Assembly: GCF_009730915.1 (NCBI RefSeq)
Contig: NC_052474.1
Coordinates: 3,197,501 to 3,261,500 of the forward strand
Origin: Dioscorea cayenensis subsp. rotundata
Lineage: Eukaryota; Streptophyta; Magnoliopsida; Dioscoreales; Dioscoreaceae
Reading direction: 5' to 3'
Length of the DNA stretch: 64,000 nucleotides
The notes beneath the pieces were generated by a model that was given only the letters and a program-made list of their open reading frames with translations, was not told where the DNA came from and did no database searches. A program made the translations under genes and the position numbers. Below, piece by piece: positions 36,944 to 50,500 of this stretch (position 1 is the stretch's first letter; each line of letters begins with the position of its first letter).

Positions 36944-37890
36944 ATGAGCTCCCTCTCCGCCGCCTGCGCCACCTCCGCCCCCATCCATGGAGATCGGAGC
37001 CTCTTCGCTTCCTGTCATCCTTCCCTTAACCCTAAACCCCGCTTCGTCTTCTCCAAACCCTCTAGAATCCTGTGCGTTAAGGTCAGCATCCAACCCTAAC
37101 ATCCTAACTTCAAACCTCAATCCACTGCTTCCAGTGCTATCCTCCTCTCTGGCCACGGTTGCCGCTCTCATCGGTACCGTCAAAACCCTCCTCCCAGCCG
37201 AGCAGCCCGTCACCACCGGAGGAACAATCTGATCCCAATTCATGGCTCGGTAACTCTGAGTTCCTTTTGAAGTCGAACGCAGGCGCCATCGGGTCCCTGC
37301 GCGCGCTTCTATACCAGAAGCTTGACGACGGCGAGGACACCGAGGCGTTGACCATCCTCAATCACCTCATCTCCGCCCAGCCTGACGAGACCGAGTGGAA
37401 GTTCCTTGCCGCGCGGCTTCTCAACGAGATGGGAGAGCCCGCGGAGTCCCGCAAGCTCTTCGAGGAGATCCTCGCCGTGGACCCTCTCTCATTCGAGGCT
37501 CTTTTCGAGAACGCCGTGCTCATGGACCGATGTGGCGAGGGGGAGGCAGTGATCGAGCGGCTGGAGCGCGCTCTAGACCTTGCAAGATCGGAGCAGAAAG
37601 AGAAGGCGGCGCGCGACGTGAGGTTGATCATGGCGCAAATCCAGTTCTTGCAGAAGAACGTGGACGCAGCTCTGGCGAGCTACGAGGAGCTCACCAAGGA
37701 GGATCCAAAGGACTACCGGCCATACTTCTGCCAAGGAGTGATATACAGCATGTTAAATCGCAATAAGGAGGCCAGGGAGAAGTTTGCTAAGTACCATGAA
37801 TTATCTCCGAAGAAGTTTGAGGTCAATGGATACCTACAAACACCATTGTCAAGGGTGAAGTTGTTTGGGACTGAGCAATCGGAACTTTGA
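36944..37890 (+). CDS. SLOW GREEN 1-like chloroplast TPR protein
   Basis: The TPR part is clear: residues encoded from about 37250 to 37890 in one frame include SLRALLYQKLDDGEDTEALT, EWKFLAARLLNEMGEP, DPLSFEALFENAVLMDRCGE, RLIMAQIQFLQKNVDAAL, DPKDYRPYFCQGVIYSML and ELSPKKFEVNGYL. These closely match SLOW GREEN 1, a TPR protein needed for chloroplast development. A transit-peptide-like start (MSSLSAACATSAPIHGDRSL) opens at ATG 36944 in another frame, and a hydrophobic helix (LLPVLSSSLATVAALIGTVK) lies in the third frame at about 37125-37185. Joining 36944-37081 to 37135-37890 over a 53 nt GT-AG intron gives 297 aa and restores the frame, but loses that helix. The alternative is two small indels. 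The N-terminus is therefore uncertain; the TPR domain is not. Confidence 0.8.
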
Positions 37891-37929
37891 AACTCCATTA
37901 ATGACGGCTTATACTGCACTGTGACATCG

Positions 37930-38710
37930 GGAATAAGCAATAAGAGAGGTTAGTATCTTGTTATGCTTTTCTGGAGATTTTATTTTTTTTTCCAAAGTCT
38001 GAGTTGCTTCACATAATTGCAAAAAAGTTTTTACCGGACTGAATAAGAACTTGGGAAAAACTTAACCTTGAATTCTCGGGATAAGTCTAAACTCTATCAA
38101 AGTCCAATTTTCTGGCTTGGAATCATTTGAATATAGAATCAATTCCTCAGTTATGTTTCTGATTCAAATTCCTGTTGTTATATCAATCTCTAGTTGGGAA
38201 ACCTACACACTTCGTTTGAAGAAGCTACTATAGGTAGCAAGATGGCATTTTTACTGGTTGGTAACTCAATTTACAGTCAGCTTTATCATGATGTGTTCGT
38301 TTATTTTTGGAACTTTAAACTGTATGGTTTATATCAGAACCGCAAGATTAGGAGAGTAAGTGATGAGAGAAGTTAGTCTCTTTTTATGTTTTCTGCCAGA
38401 GAATTTGTTCTGACTTCTGAGTTGCTTCACATAACCGCAAAAAAGTTAACTCAACTTGATAATTTTTGTGTGCAAAACTCCATCTTTAACTCCCAGGGCA
38501 AATCTGAACTCTACCAAACTCTAGCTTTTGGAACTGGAATTATTTCAACATACTATCAGTTCCTCAGTTCCTGTATTTCTGATTCAAATTTCTATTGAAT
38601 CTGATAAGAATTAAGGTACTTATAATGAGATAGTCCAACTTATTTGAAGAAATTAGAGGTAGCAGGACAGCATTTTTAGCGGTTAGAAATCCAATTTACA
38701 TTCAGCTGCT
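37930..38710. repeat. diverged tandem duplication of ~420 bp behind the SLOW GREEN 1-like gene
   Basis: Landmarks recur in order: gagttgcttcacataa (38001 and 38419), tctaaactctatcaaa / tctgaactctaccaaa, caattcctcagtt / cagttcctcagtt, tctgattcaaatt, ggtagcaagatggcattttta / ggtagcaggacagcattttta, and caatttaca-ttcagct (about 38267 and 38692). The period is about 418-425 bp. It is non-coding, and the units look roughly three-quarters identical by eye. Confidence 0.8.
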
Positions 38711-39096
38711 TCAGCACCCTGCAAATCATGTTTGTCTGTTCGGTTATTGGTTTGTAATAGGTTGTTGTGTACTCTGATAAAAAGATATGATCACCTTTCC
38801 CTATCCCCACTAGCTGGATCATTCGGTCTTTGGATTGAGGCAAAAGAGAAAAAGAACAAACATAACTATAATTATTTCAGAGTTTGGTTATGTGGAGAAA
38901 AAACATGAATAACAAATGATCAATGGTTTGAGGCAAAATAATTAGACTGACCTTTTATTGGTGAAGATCATGTCTCATCTAGCTACATCTTTATTAGTTG
39001 TTTAACGCTCCTTGTGGATGCAGAAGTTCTTTTGATAAAGTCAAAATAAGTTGTGATATTTACAAAGCAAGAAACCCTGTAAAACAAAGAAGTCTC

Positions 39097-39127
<31 letters not shown>

Positions 39128-39307
39128 AATGATTTATGCATGATGGCGTTTCCCTTCTTTGAAACAGTTGGCAAACATTAGTATATGATTCACTGTTTTC
39201 ATCAAGGAAAATATACTGAACAAAAATATAGTGGGTGTCAGGTCTCTAGATGAAGCAGAATACCTTCAGATTGCACCTTGTGCATTTTGAAACATGTTAC
39301 ATAAAAA
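38711..39307. other. intergenic region between SLOW GREEN 1-like and helicase copy A, no gene seen
   Basis: Contains a (AT)n run at 39097-39122 and the presumed 3' UTR of helicase copy A (minus strand). Confidence 0.5.
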
Positions 39308-42300
39308 TCAGTGCCGATTTTTCTTGCTTTTCCCTTTTTTATTGGACTTCTTGGATTGCTTTCCTTTGCGTTTTTTACTGCTAGAAGCAACAGATGCCTG
39401 GCGAAAACTGCTGGTTTGACATTCAGTTCCTTCGGCTGCTGATGACACACATCTGCCCTTTTTCCTAGACTTCTTGTTCTGCTTTATATTACTTCTTTGG
39501 TTTGCAAGATCAACTGCACCTTCTTCAGTAAATTGTTGACTTGCGTAATCAACATGCTCAGCCCTTATAATACTTTGCTCTGATTGTGACATCTCAGTTT
39601 CATTCCCGCTATCTAATAGGGAGAGTTCATCCATTAGCGGCTGTAGCATCAGCTTCATGTCCTGCAACTTAGTGCAGAGGTCTTCAACTTCCTTGGAATT
39701 ATGCATCTCATCAACTTCCTTTGCACTGGAACAATAATAGATAGAATACCTCTCTCAATATGGTTATGAACTAGGATAAAAGGGAAGCAAATAAAGTTGA
39801 GCAATTTAAATTTCAATTTACTGGTCAGTTGTGGAAATAGGAGTTAGATAAAGAATGTGATCAGTACTTTGCTTTTAAATAAATGAGACAATTATTGTCT
39901 AATGCTAACATAGCTAAATAAAAACATGGGAAAAGAAAGCTTATCCAATGGCTCAAGTATCAATTACAGTTATACAGTGTAACATAATTTAAAATGGGTA
40001 TTAGGCACTGACCCGGGATGAACCAGAGCCTCATGTAGCAGTTGTAGACTATGCACCATAGTCCCATGAACCTCAGCATAAGCGTCTGATAGGCCTGCTA
40101 GCTTCATCAATCCTTCAGCATCTTTGAGTACACACAAAACGTCCTCAAGCTTGAAGATAAAAAGAGTTAATTCAAACAAGTCAAAAGAATTCACAAAATA
40201 AAGGGCATGTAAAACAGGGCATAGAACCCACAGTTAGCTCATTCATACCATAAGTTCACCAGCAATATGGGCATGCCTTTCAGCTATGCTGCCATATTTT
40301 CGTATATCTGACAGAAATAGTTCTAGCCTGCTCCAAAAGCAATTGTATTTTTTACAAGAATCTCTCCTGTCAATTCTATGTACTCCATCTGCTCCTTGAG
40401 GTTCATTCCATGCTGGTGTCAAACTAGGTACATAGCTGCTAGAATTCCCGTCTTGTTGGACGTCATTAGAACCAAGAGGTTCATCAAATGATGATGTGAA
40501 ACTAGGTACACAACTGCTACATTTGCCATCATGTTGGATGTGATTAGAACCAAGAAGTGCATTCAAACAAGGTACACAGCTGCTAGAATGCCTATCTTGT
40601 TGTATGTCATTAGAACCCATAGATTCATTCAATGCCGATGTCAAACTAAGTACACAGTTGCTAGAATTCCCATCTTGTTTTATGTCATTAGGATTTGAGG
40701 ATTCATTTGAAAAACTCATTGCTTCCTGAACATGACTACTTTGATCGCTCTTATGGATTGTAGGGAATAGTTTATGAAGAACATAATCCTTGCTGCTGAT
40801 TTTCTCTGATTCGATTGTAATAGCATTCCAATTGGCGACATCCGAACAATTACTCATGGGACAGATCACCACAGCTGGGTTTCCCATTATTTTCATTGCA
40901 TCTGTTAACAATAGAAGTGAATCTTGTGAATCATGTATACAAGCAGATCCTGCACTTGAAAGCATCTCTCTGAATGCTGGAGGCAACTCTGAAATGATAT
41001 TACCCTGCTGGATCAAAGAAACAAGTCGACTGATATCCTGTCTTGTATTCAGATACACTATAATCAGTATGTTCACTAATCTCAACACAATAGAGTTGAA
41101 GTGTCGCAATGGAATTGCAGACTTTTTGAACCAGTAGTTCAATTCCTGCTTCCAGTTCAATAGCCGTTCTGCAATGCTAGATATGATACTCAATGTTTTT
41201 GTGCTATTGAACTGGGAATCATCATAAGTTGAATGTGCAGCTAGAAAGCCACTAAAACCTGGACATAAAATAAATTCACATAGTATAGATTTTGAAGTGA
41301 CATAGGTTCCATTGATTCCGTCGAGACATAAAGCCATTTGTAGAAGGCCCTCTAACAGAAAAATGAAACAAATAGGTGATAAGTGGTCATGTTTGTTCCG
41401 CCAGTGTGCCTCAAATGTACCATTCAGAGTTTCCTGAAATGCAGAAACTAAATTGAACTTTCCTGAGGCAGAGTCAATAAAGTATTTCTCCATTGCATTG
41501 AAGAAACTTTTCCACGGTTGCATATGGGATAAATAGCTGTCAATCCTCCCATAAAACAAGTCGGATGACTGCCCAATCACAAGGAGCAAGACAGCAACCT
41601 TCATGATTTGCCTGTGTGTTAACCTGCCATTCTTTGGCTTGAGTTCATCTTCGATAACTAGCTTAAAAATCTCAATTGCAGTAGTGTGCTCTCGTAGATC
41701 AATGATGCCTTCTACTATATTTTCCTGCCACTCATAAGGTAAAACATCATTGAATAAGGTTCTTTTACTCATTGAGATCAAATCCTCAGCCTTCCGTAAA
41801 TGCTCTTCCTTATTCAGAAATTTTGTTCCTTTCAAGTGTTCAACTGTCTCATATAAGCAAATGCTAATCATACCTCTGTGCATGGGAGGATAGCCTTTCC
41901 ATGCAGAAAAGGTTAGCAGTGATTTAAGTTTGTCCAATACATGCAATCCGACCAATAGAAGTTCCTCAGAAAGGATAGCTTCAGCAGAAGACTGAAACAA
42001 ATTGGTGTCCATCCAGAAAAAGTTTTTGTTCCTTAAAACAGGAACTTTGTTCAAGGTTACCCAGCTTAACTTGGGATCCATAAGCACATATTTATCACTT
42101 TTATCCTGCCAAATTCCAAAGTAAGCTAAAACAAACTCTTTATACATTGAAAGTCCATTTTTGTCGTATTTATCAATTGAATGGATGTAAGATATTGCAC
42201 CAGAGATCTTCGCTTTCCACAAGTTCCAGTAATACAGCAACGTATGAACACATAAGCTATCCTGCGACACCATTTCATCAATATGCTTCACATCCAAGAC

Positions 42301-45300
42301 CAGTTTAGATTCCTGGAAGAATTTAGACATGTCAAGCTGAAAATGCATATCAAGAATCATCCGTGAACTAAAGATCTCCAGACGCACATCCTGAAACTTG
42401 CTAGAGGCACTTAAATAATGTAACAAGTCGGAAGTACTGGGAGACCTTGATGAGAGAATTTCCACCTCTAAACAGACGTGCTCATAGAAAGAGAGGGAAC
42501 CTTGTTTTGCCATTGATTTGGCTTTCATCAAAAGCTCACCTTTACCCAAGAAATCTTTAAAAGGCCAGCCCTCCATTCCTGAGGACCATAGAGATTTACC
42601 AATCACATAAGAGATTATCATATTGCAGGACTTCTCAAAATCTCCAGCTTTTTCATGCATCTCGGCCTCAAGTAGAATTTGACCCTTATCTCTAGCAATT
42701 GCAGCAGCCTCCAGGTAGTTTTTTGATTCAACCTCTAAGGAAAACAATTCATCAAGAAGATTCAAAGACTTGAGAAAACTCCTAATCTGATCCATGCAGT
42801 GTATAGCCCTGACCAAAGCCATCATGTGATTGTGATCACCTGCACTATGACAATGTTGAGCACAGTTCTTGAGATATGTAATTTTTATGTCTTCCATTTT
42901 CCGAAGCATTGGATGTTTAGACTGTGAGCCAGTCCTCCATTGCTCTAAATATTTCAAGCCAAGGTCAAAATGTCCTCCAGTGGTACAACAGGATAAGCAT
43001 TTGGAAAAACAATTCCCTTTTGCATATGCCTCAGCAGCAAGAAACAAACGCTTAGCCTTAACAAAACAATCACCTGCAGCTTCAAGCTTTGAAGCCTCAC
43101 ATTTGTTCAAATAGATCATACCTGTTTATATTTCAGAATTAAAAAAACAACCTACAAACTAAATGAGGCATGGCATAGGCAACATAATGCAAACAAGGAA
43201 GAACTTATGCACTACTTGCGTTAGTTTGAGAGTGGATTAAGTAGAAATGCAAGACCTGCTGCTTCAAAGTCTCCTAATTTTAGGAAGCAGGAAGCGGCCA
43301 ATTCTGGTTTGCCAATCGATTCATAGATATCAGCAGCATTCCTCAGCGCAGTCTGACCCACATTATAATCAACAGAGATAATACGATCAGCAGTGGCGCA
43401 AAGCCCAGCTGCCTGTGCCCATTTTTCTCGCAAGTTATCTCCAGATCGTCTAAAGCACTTCACTGCAAGATCGAAGAGTCCTTCATTGAATAGCTATTAG
43501 AAGGACATGAAATCAGAAAATTATGAGTTAATTATAAGCCAAATAAGGGCAACAATTATTAATCATCTATTAAACAGTATACAATATACAATAAATTGGT
43601 TAAAGAATCAAAACCTTTGTGTAGGCTTGATAGAAAAGAAGAGCTTAGATGAAAACAAACCTTGATACCACGGGAACTCCATTCCTCAAGGCTGCTAGTG
43701 CGACACATATCTTGAGCAAAAGAGTGGTCCAAGCATCTTTCTTGGACTAGGAACAAGCTCTTCCAATAATCAAAAATTGGATGACAGAACTTTGCACCTG
43801 TCTCACAAATCCAAAGCCTCTGCCTAGTCCGAGTAATGGCAACATATAATTGCTTCAGTTCCGAACAAAGGATATGATGCTTACCCTCATAAAAAGAGGG
43901 AAATGATATTGGCTTACTGGGATCCGATACACAATGTTTTTCCATGTATCCATAGATCACTCTCCAATGCTTCTCAAATGGAGAAGTTGAGAAAAAATTA
44001 TATAATAGTACGTCCTGCATTGGCAAACATTGCATGTAAATATTATTGCAAGACAGAGAACGTAAGAATGAAATCATTTAAATAGAAACCCGAAATACCT
44101 CAAATTCAAGACCCTTGCATTCCACAATTGTGAGAACCAGAATAGCTTGTTTCCCAACTTGCCTAAGAATTTCTTGTTTGGAACTCTCATCACGAACAAG
44201 AATAGCTTGTTCTGCGCCAAAACTGTTTTTGCTTTGATCAAGCTTTTCACCATCACCAAATATAGTCATAATCGCATTATCGCCATCCTCTGACTGAAGT
44301 ATTACTGGGGCTTCACCGTGTACCAAACTTATTTCAGGAGGCAATTTATCCACTGATAATGGAAAGTACTCATAAAGTAGGTCAATAACACTTTGTGCCA
44401 AGTCGAGTACACCAACATGAGTCCTGAAATTCTGATTCAATAGGAATTTGTTTGAGCTGTGATTAAGATTACCTTTGACATTTTTCTGACACTTGAGAGT
44501 AGATTCAGAAAGAAATTCTTTGTAAAAAAGTGATCTAATGTTCTCAAATCTGAAGTCTACACCCTTTGCAATTGTCTGAGCAGTATCACCAGCAAACACA
44601 AAACCTTCTTCATAGTTACTACATATACATTTAAGCAATGCAATTTCTCTTAGGGTAAGATCCTGAACTTCATCAATATAAACAAAATCAATCTTATCAC
44701 CAGTGTAACCATGTGACTGTATCCGGTAATGAAGATCCATAACTAAATCTGGCAAATCAAATTCACCATTCACTTTTTTCTTCTTCTCGTATTGTAGAAA
44801 TATGTCATATATTCTGTTTCTGTTTTTCACATCCAAAGTAGATATTCTCTTCTTGGAAATTAAGATATAACCTTCCCTACTGAGCGCAACATCTTGGGAA
44901 GAGGTTCCCTCAAAACCACCTTTAATGTGAGAGGATATTTCAGTAAAAACAGTACTGGGATCAAGTTTCTTGGTTAACTGATTATTGAAATGAGGCCAAT
45001 ATGAACTGACAAAGCGCTCAAAATTCACTTCCTTACTTTGAATCAACGCTTCCATGGCTACAGAAATATGAACAGAGTGATCAACTGAATGAAATTCCTT
45101 TGCACTAAACAACCTATCAAAATATGAGTACATCATCGTTCCATCTAGCATCATGAGAAACTTCCGAAATGTTATTATCAAGGGGTAATGCCTTTGTGGG
45201 AGATCAAGAAAACTGTTGGGAATTTCATAGATTTCTGTAACATTTTCACCGATATCATGCATAGAAATAGCACCACCACCCGAACCGGAACAATTCCCAC

Positions 45301-46825
45301 CAGAGGCATATCTGTACAAGAATAAAACCAAGGGGCTTCAAAGTATCATAAAGGGAAAAATAATTCTGTGGAATCAAAAGATAAACACTTCTGATAGGAC
45401 AATATTAACATCTGCTCGCTATAATAAATTATGCAAACAAATACTAGAATGACATTCATGAAAAAAGCCCAGAAGAACCACAAAGATATTCTTAAACAAA
45501 TCATGACAATTTTGGTAACATCTGCACTCTTAGGTACAGATTAAACTTGGAAGAGTATTGCTGGCAAACAGAAACGAGACTTTTCACAATTTGTGAAGGA
45601 TATGAAAATCATAACATCATGTGCAAGTTATAAAATGTAAAGGTTTACAAGAAAAACGGAACTACCTCTTAAGGCGAAAAATCTGGTTTCTGACAGCAGA
45701 ACAAAGTTTAGGACTGACAGTGATGAAAATCTGTCTTAATTTCTTTGAATTCATGTCAAGATCACTCTTCCTGGAGAGAAGCCCATTAGAAGATACATGT
45801 TGTTGCTGTTCTCTCTGAAAAAGCTTCATAGTTAAGATGGTGGTTTTTCCAGTGCCTGATCTTCCCAATATAAAGCTGCTATAAGGAAAACGAACAATTT
45901 CTACTTCTTCATCACTCAATTCAAATGGGATTTCCATTTCAGCTCCATCATCACCAGTGATCAAGTGTTCCACTACCCCAGAAGATAATGAGTAAAACTT
46001 CATCAGAAGAAGACTTTCATTTATTATTGAATTCTCTCGTCCACATCGGGTGTCTGATTCTTTCCCTGAAGTGTTTGATTCTCTTGCAGTACTTTGAGAA
46101 ACTTCAATTTTGGAGAGTTTCTTATACCGAGTGATATAGTGAGGTATATTCCAGCACAAGGGGACCTCAATTTTTCTTTTGCAAACAAAAATCAAAACAT
46201 TGGAAATTAAAACCGAAAAGATACAAATGTTCACAGAAACAAATAACATAATTTTTGGCATAAAAACAAGCTACCTGGGTAGCAGGTACAGCGATTGATT
46301 ATTGATACGTCAATTTAATCTTAGAACGAATTCGTGACCATCTTTCGAAAGATGGTAACATTATAGTTGTATTTAAGAAAAATGGGCAGACAAAAAGTTC
46401 TGGATTTTGTTAGAAGTTAATCTAAAGTAAACTGAAAATTCTAAAAATTCATGAAAATCACTAATAAAAATATTAAATAAATAAAAAATCAGTTCATAAA
46501 GATAAAAAATTAAGAACATATAAAGTTCAAAAATAAAAAATAAAAAGAATTAAAAAAAGAGAAAATTGACATTGGAAGCCAAACCAAAAATTAAAATTAA
46601 ACACAGAAAAGAAACCAGGCATGAAAAATAAAAATTGCGAGCTTAGAGTTAGGATTAATCAAAGAACATATGATCCCACATATTCCAACATACCATACAG
46701 TATCTAGAAAGAAAATACGTATATGTAAATTTCCTCCAGAGAAATAAGCTTAACACTGATGATCATAATGTCTATTATGTCTAATAAAGCATGAATAAAA
46801 AAAGATAGACCACAAGCACTAAACC

Positions 46826-46862
<37 letters not shown>

Positions 46863-47503
46863 GTAAATTAGTTCGTTTGGTGAACTTTTAACATATACAT
46901 ATGAAATAAAAGTTGCTGACATACCCTTGAACCTGCTTAGCTCTGCAGTGTTCTATGTACTCATCAGAATGTGCCGAAAAAATATTTTCAAGACGCTTGA
47001 TATAATTTGAGATCTCATACAGTGGCAAAAGGTTCCAGATCTTTAGTATCTGAGTATAGTTCTCTTGTTTGCAAATATCCACACTCCATACAAGATACAA
47101 ACCTTTGAAACGATAAACTCTTGAAAGCCCAAATGAATCGGTTATATCTATGTTTCCCTTTCTTGCTCGCCAACCATCAGCAATTCTGAGTAGCATGTAA
47201 AACATCAGAGTCTTATTCTGAACTGTCTTCAACTTCTCAAATGATTTTCTGAATTCATCACTAAAAAGCACCTGATCATTAAGAAAAACAATTAAACTAG
47301 TACAAACATCAATGCGAAGGCTAAGGAAATGGTTTGCCATAAGAAAACAGCATCCATCAAAGAATATTATTTAATTTGTCTTCAGAGCATGTCTATGTTC
47401 AAAAGCATTAAGATATAATGCTTAAAAAGGATTGTAAAATATCCCAAAATTTCTAGGATATAAGTGACTAAAACAAAAAAGAGACAACAAAGGAAAAAGA
47501 GAC

Positions 47504-47559
<56 letters not shown>

Positions 47560-50500
47560 GTATAAAAATTCCTAACCAAATTGGAAATGATTGATCATTT
47601 TTTTATTTCTAACAAGAAGACCTGTGAAGAAACAGAGAATATCACTGAAATATGGTTGTGCTCCCAACTAACCTTCCACCTAGCACTTTGAAGTTTCCCA
47701 GGGTATGAAGTGAGCAAATCTTCAATTTTATTTAGTTCGATATGGACTTTTATAATAGTTGTGGCTAAACTCTGATTTTGGACAGCATCAAAATAATATC
47801 CTCTCTCCTTCATGTTGCAAATCAACGCTGCCCATACAGAACCACTGTTTGCTAAAGTAGCACCATTTCCAACAAACCAAAGGCAGTGCCTATTTGTAAG
47901 GTAGAACACATTAGTAAAAAAACCTAGAAAAAGAAGTCAAATACCAAAGCTTATTAAATTTAAAGAGAAAGAAGGCATAGATTTCATACCTAGCCCTTGT
48001 CAGAGCGACATTCACCCTCTGATGATTTGAAAGGAATCCAATTGATCCTTTACTGTTTGATCTAACAGTAGAAATTATAATAACATCTTCCTCTCCCCCT
48101 TGAAACCCATCTATAGAATTCACCTTTAAGAGAACATTTTTACTCATCTCATTGATACTTCTCATACCTTTTCCAATTTCAGCTACCTGAGAAGAATAAG
48201 GAGATACTACTCCAATGCTAAACTTATCATTCAATGAGCTTGTAACTGCAGCATCACAAAACCACCAGGAAAAATATGTTAAACACAATTCCTTATAAGC
48301 TGAAGGAAAGCAAAGCAAAGTTAAATCTCAAGTTCCCTTGCAATGAATTTGGCTATCACTATCATGTTGAATAATGACCATAGATACATGCAAAATAATC
48401 AGCATAGCTAACAATGCGAATAACCACTAAACTGTATGTATAGTTTTTCATTTCCCTGCGTAGGGGGTTTCTTCCAACAAGTTATACCTTTCAGAAGGTT
48501 CCTTACAATTTTCAGAACAACACCAACTTCAACCATATTTCTCCAACCTCCAGAATCATCCGCTTCCTCTTTTCCATCAGAAACATTTATAAATGAAATC
48601 GGACCAAACATTTCCTCAGGAAGGAAACATTTTCCATAAGCTTCTGACTGCACATTAAGACCATCCTGAATCTTGCCACAGTAAAACTGGCGATTAGGGA
48701 ATGAACTTATAGATGGGTGCATCCGATATTGAATGTCTAAAAGATGTTTTCTGTGGCCTAATAAGCTAAGCCTTTCAAACAAACTTCTTCCAAAAGATGC
48801 CCTAGAAGAAATCTGCGAATAACACAACACACAATAATCAGGTCCTGCCAAAGAATAGAATTTATTGAGATATCTTTTGTTTATCGAACCCTACCTTGCT
48901 TTTAACCAAGGCAGGCAATTGATGCTCATCACCAATGAGAACTGCATGCTTGACACCACACAGCCGCAAGGGAATTGTTGCTTCACACTCTTTTAGCTGG
49001 GCTGCTTCATCAATAACCAACAAATCCAAAGGCTGCATTCTGATGAGATGCAACTTGGAAGCACTAGAGGAAGTGCAGAATACAAGGCTTGCATTTTGCA
49101 AGCAAAATTCTTCTATCAACTTTTTATCCAGAAATTCAGGCGTAAGCACATTTTTGTTAAGATATTTTAGCAAACCTAAGCATTGTCCACGGATATTGTA
49201 TAGTTGAAATGCCAACTTCTTCCTGGATAAAGGATGAGATATCCCGACTTCTTCCTTCATGGAGAAGACTTCCCTCACTTCATTGACACTAAGAGAGGTC
49301 TCAGATATAACCTTTTCAAAACAATTGAGCACAGAAAGCAGTTCGGCCATTTTTTCACAACTTTCCACATTTATAGATGTTGTTGGCATATGAATGCAAA
49401 GACTTTCTACGCAAGTCCGAAGTTCAGAAGCAAGGATACCAAATCTTATCCTCACAAATTCAGCCAAGTCTTCTGTCTTTTCCTTCTCTATATATATCTC
49501 ATAGTGGCTAATGCAGCTCTCAAGAAAATCTATCAAAGATGAAAATCGTTGGTGCAAACCAGGAGCCAAGCACTTGACCAGTTGTTCAACACGATAGTCA
49601 AGAAGTATCTCACAAAGATCATCATCTGCCTTCAGCCTATCTTTGTTGCCAAACAGAACAATATCTCCCAATCTAGAAAGTGACGAAGCCTGCTTGACTC
49701 CGCCTGATTGTCTCCTAGTCTTTAGTAACTTCACGAACTGAGATGCTAGCTGCACAACAGAGACGTTTGTAGGTCCACAGGCAACTACTCTGCTTTCCAT
49801 TTCCAAGAGTTTTAAAAGCAATTCAGTGATTGTCTTAGTTTTTCCCAGTCCCAGGAGGCCCCCAGATAAGCCTCACTGAACACTTGTGACAGCATTGCAT
49901 TTCCTTAATAGAGCCAATCACTGCAGCAGTTTGTGATTCATTTAACTCGGAACTCAGATTGCAGCAAGAATCAGGCAACTTTGGAGAAACACAGACATTG
50001 CAACTTTCTCCAGCCTGAAAGAATGAGATGCAAAATTGACTATCGAAAAGTAAAAAAACTTCACCAGCATTTCCCCTGTTGGGCAATGTTAAAAAGAAAC
50101 ACAAAAAAAAAATGATAGCTTTCGAATTGACATTTGAGTTACAAACTCTTTACATTTATTTATTAATAGAAGACAGCAGTAGTGTACCATACCAAAGAAT
50201 CAGCGGACAAAACTGTCTTGATAATTTCTAGATTGTCAGGCATGTCTGAACCCCTGCCAAGAGACTTCCAAATTCGGCTGTAGGTCAAGATGTTCACAAG
50301 AAAAAAAATGAAAACTCGATTCATTTCAGTACCGAACTCAACGGATTTTGATGCTTTTACACATAAACTTGAGGTAGACAGATTACTTCCCTTAACACAA
50401 GCAAATGTGCAGTTAATTCCATACCGGAAGAAATCATTAACAGTTTCAGGCAAGATATTGGTGATAATGGACAAGTCTCCAGGCATTGGCTTGTAATCAT

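Noticed and set aside
47503-47559. Regular spacing of AAT units as a possible array of functional repeats
   Set aside because: The units are three bases long and perfect, a simple microsatellite with no spacers.
49830-49850. Programmed ribosomal frameshifting at the five-A run of helicase copy A
   Set aside because: The zero-frame codons are GGG AAA AAC, which do not form an X-XXY-YYZ slippery heptamer in the right phase, and copy B has the normal four A. A plain insertion or sequence error is simpler.
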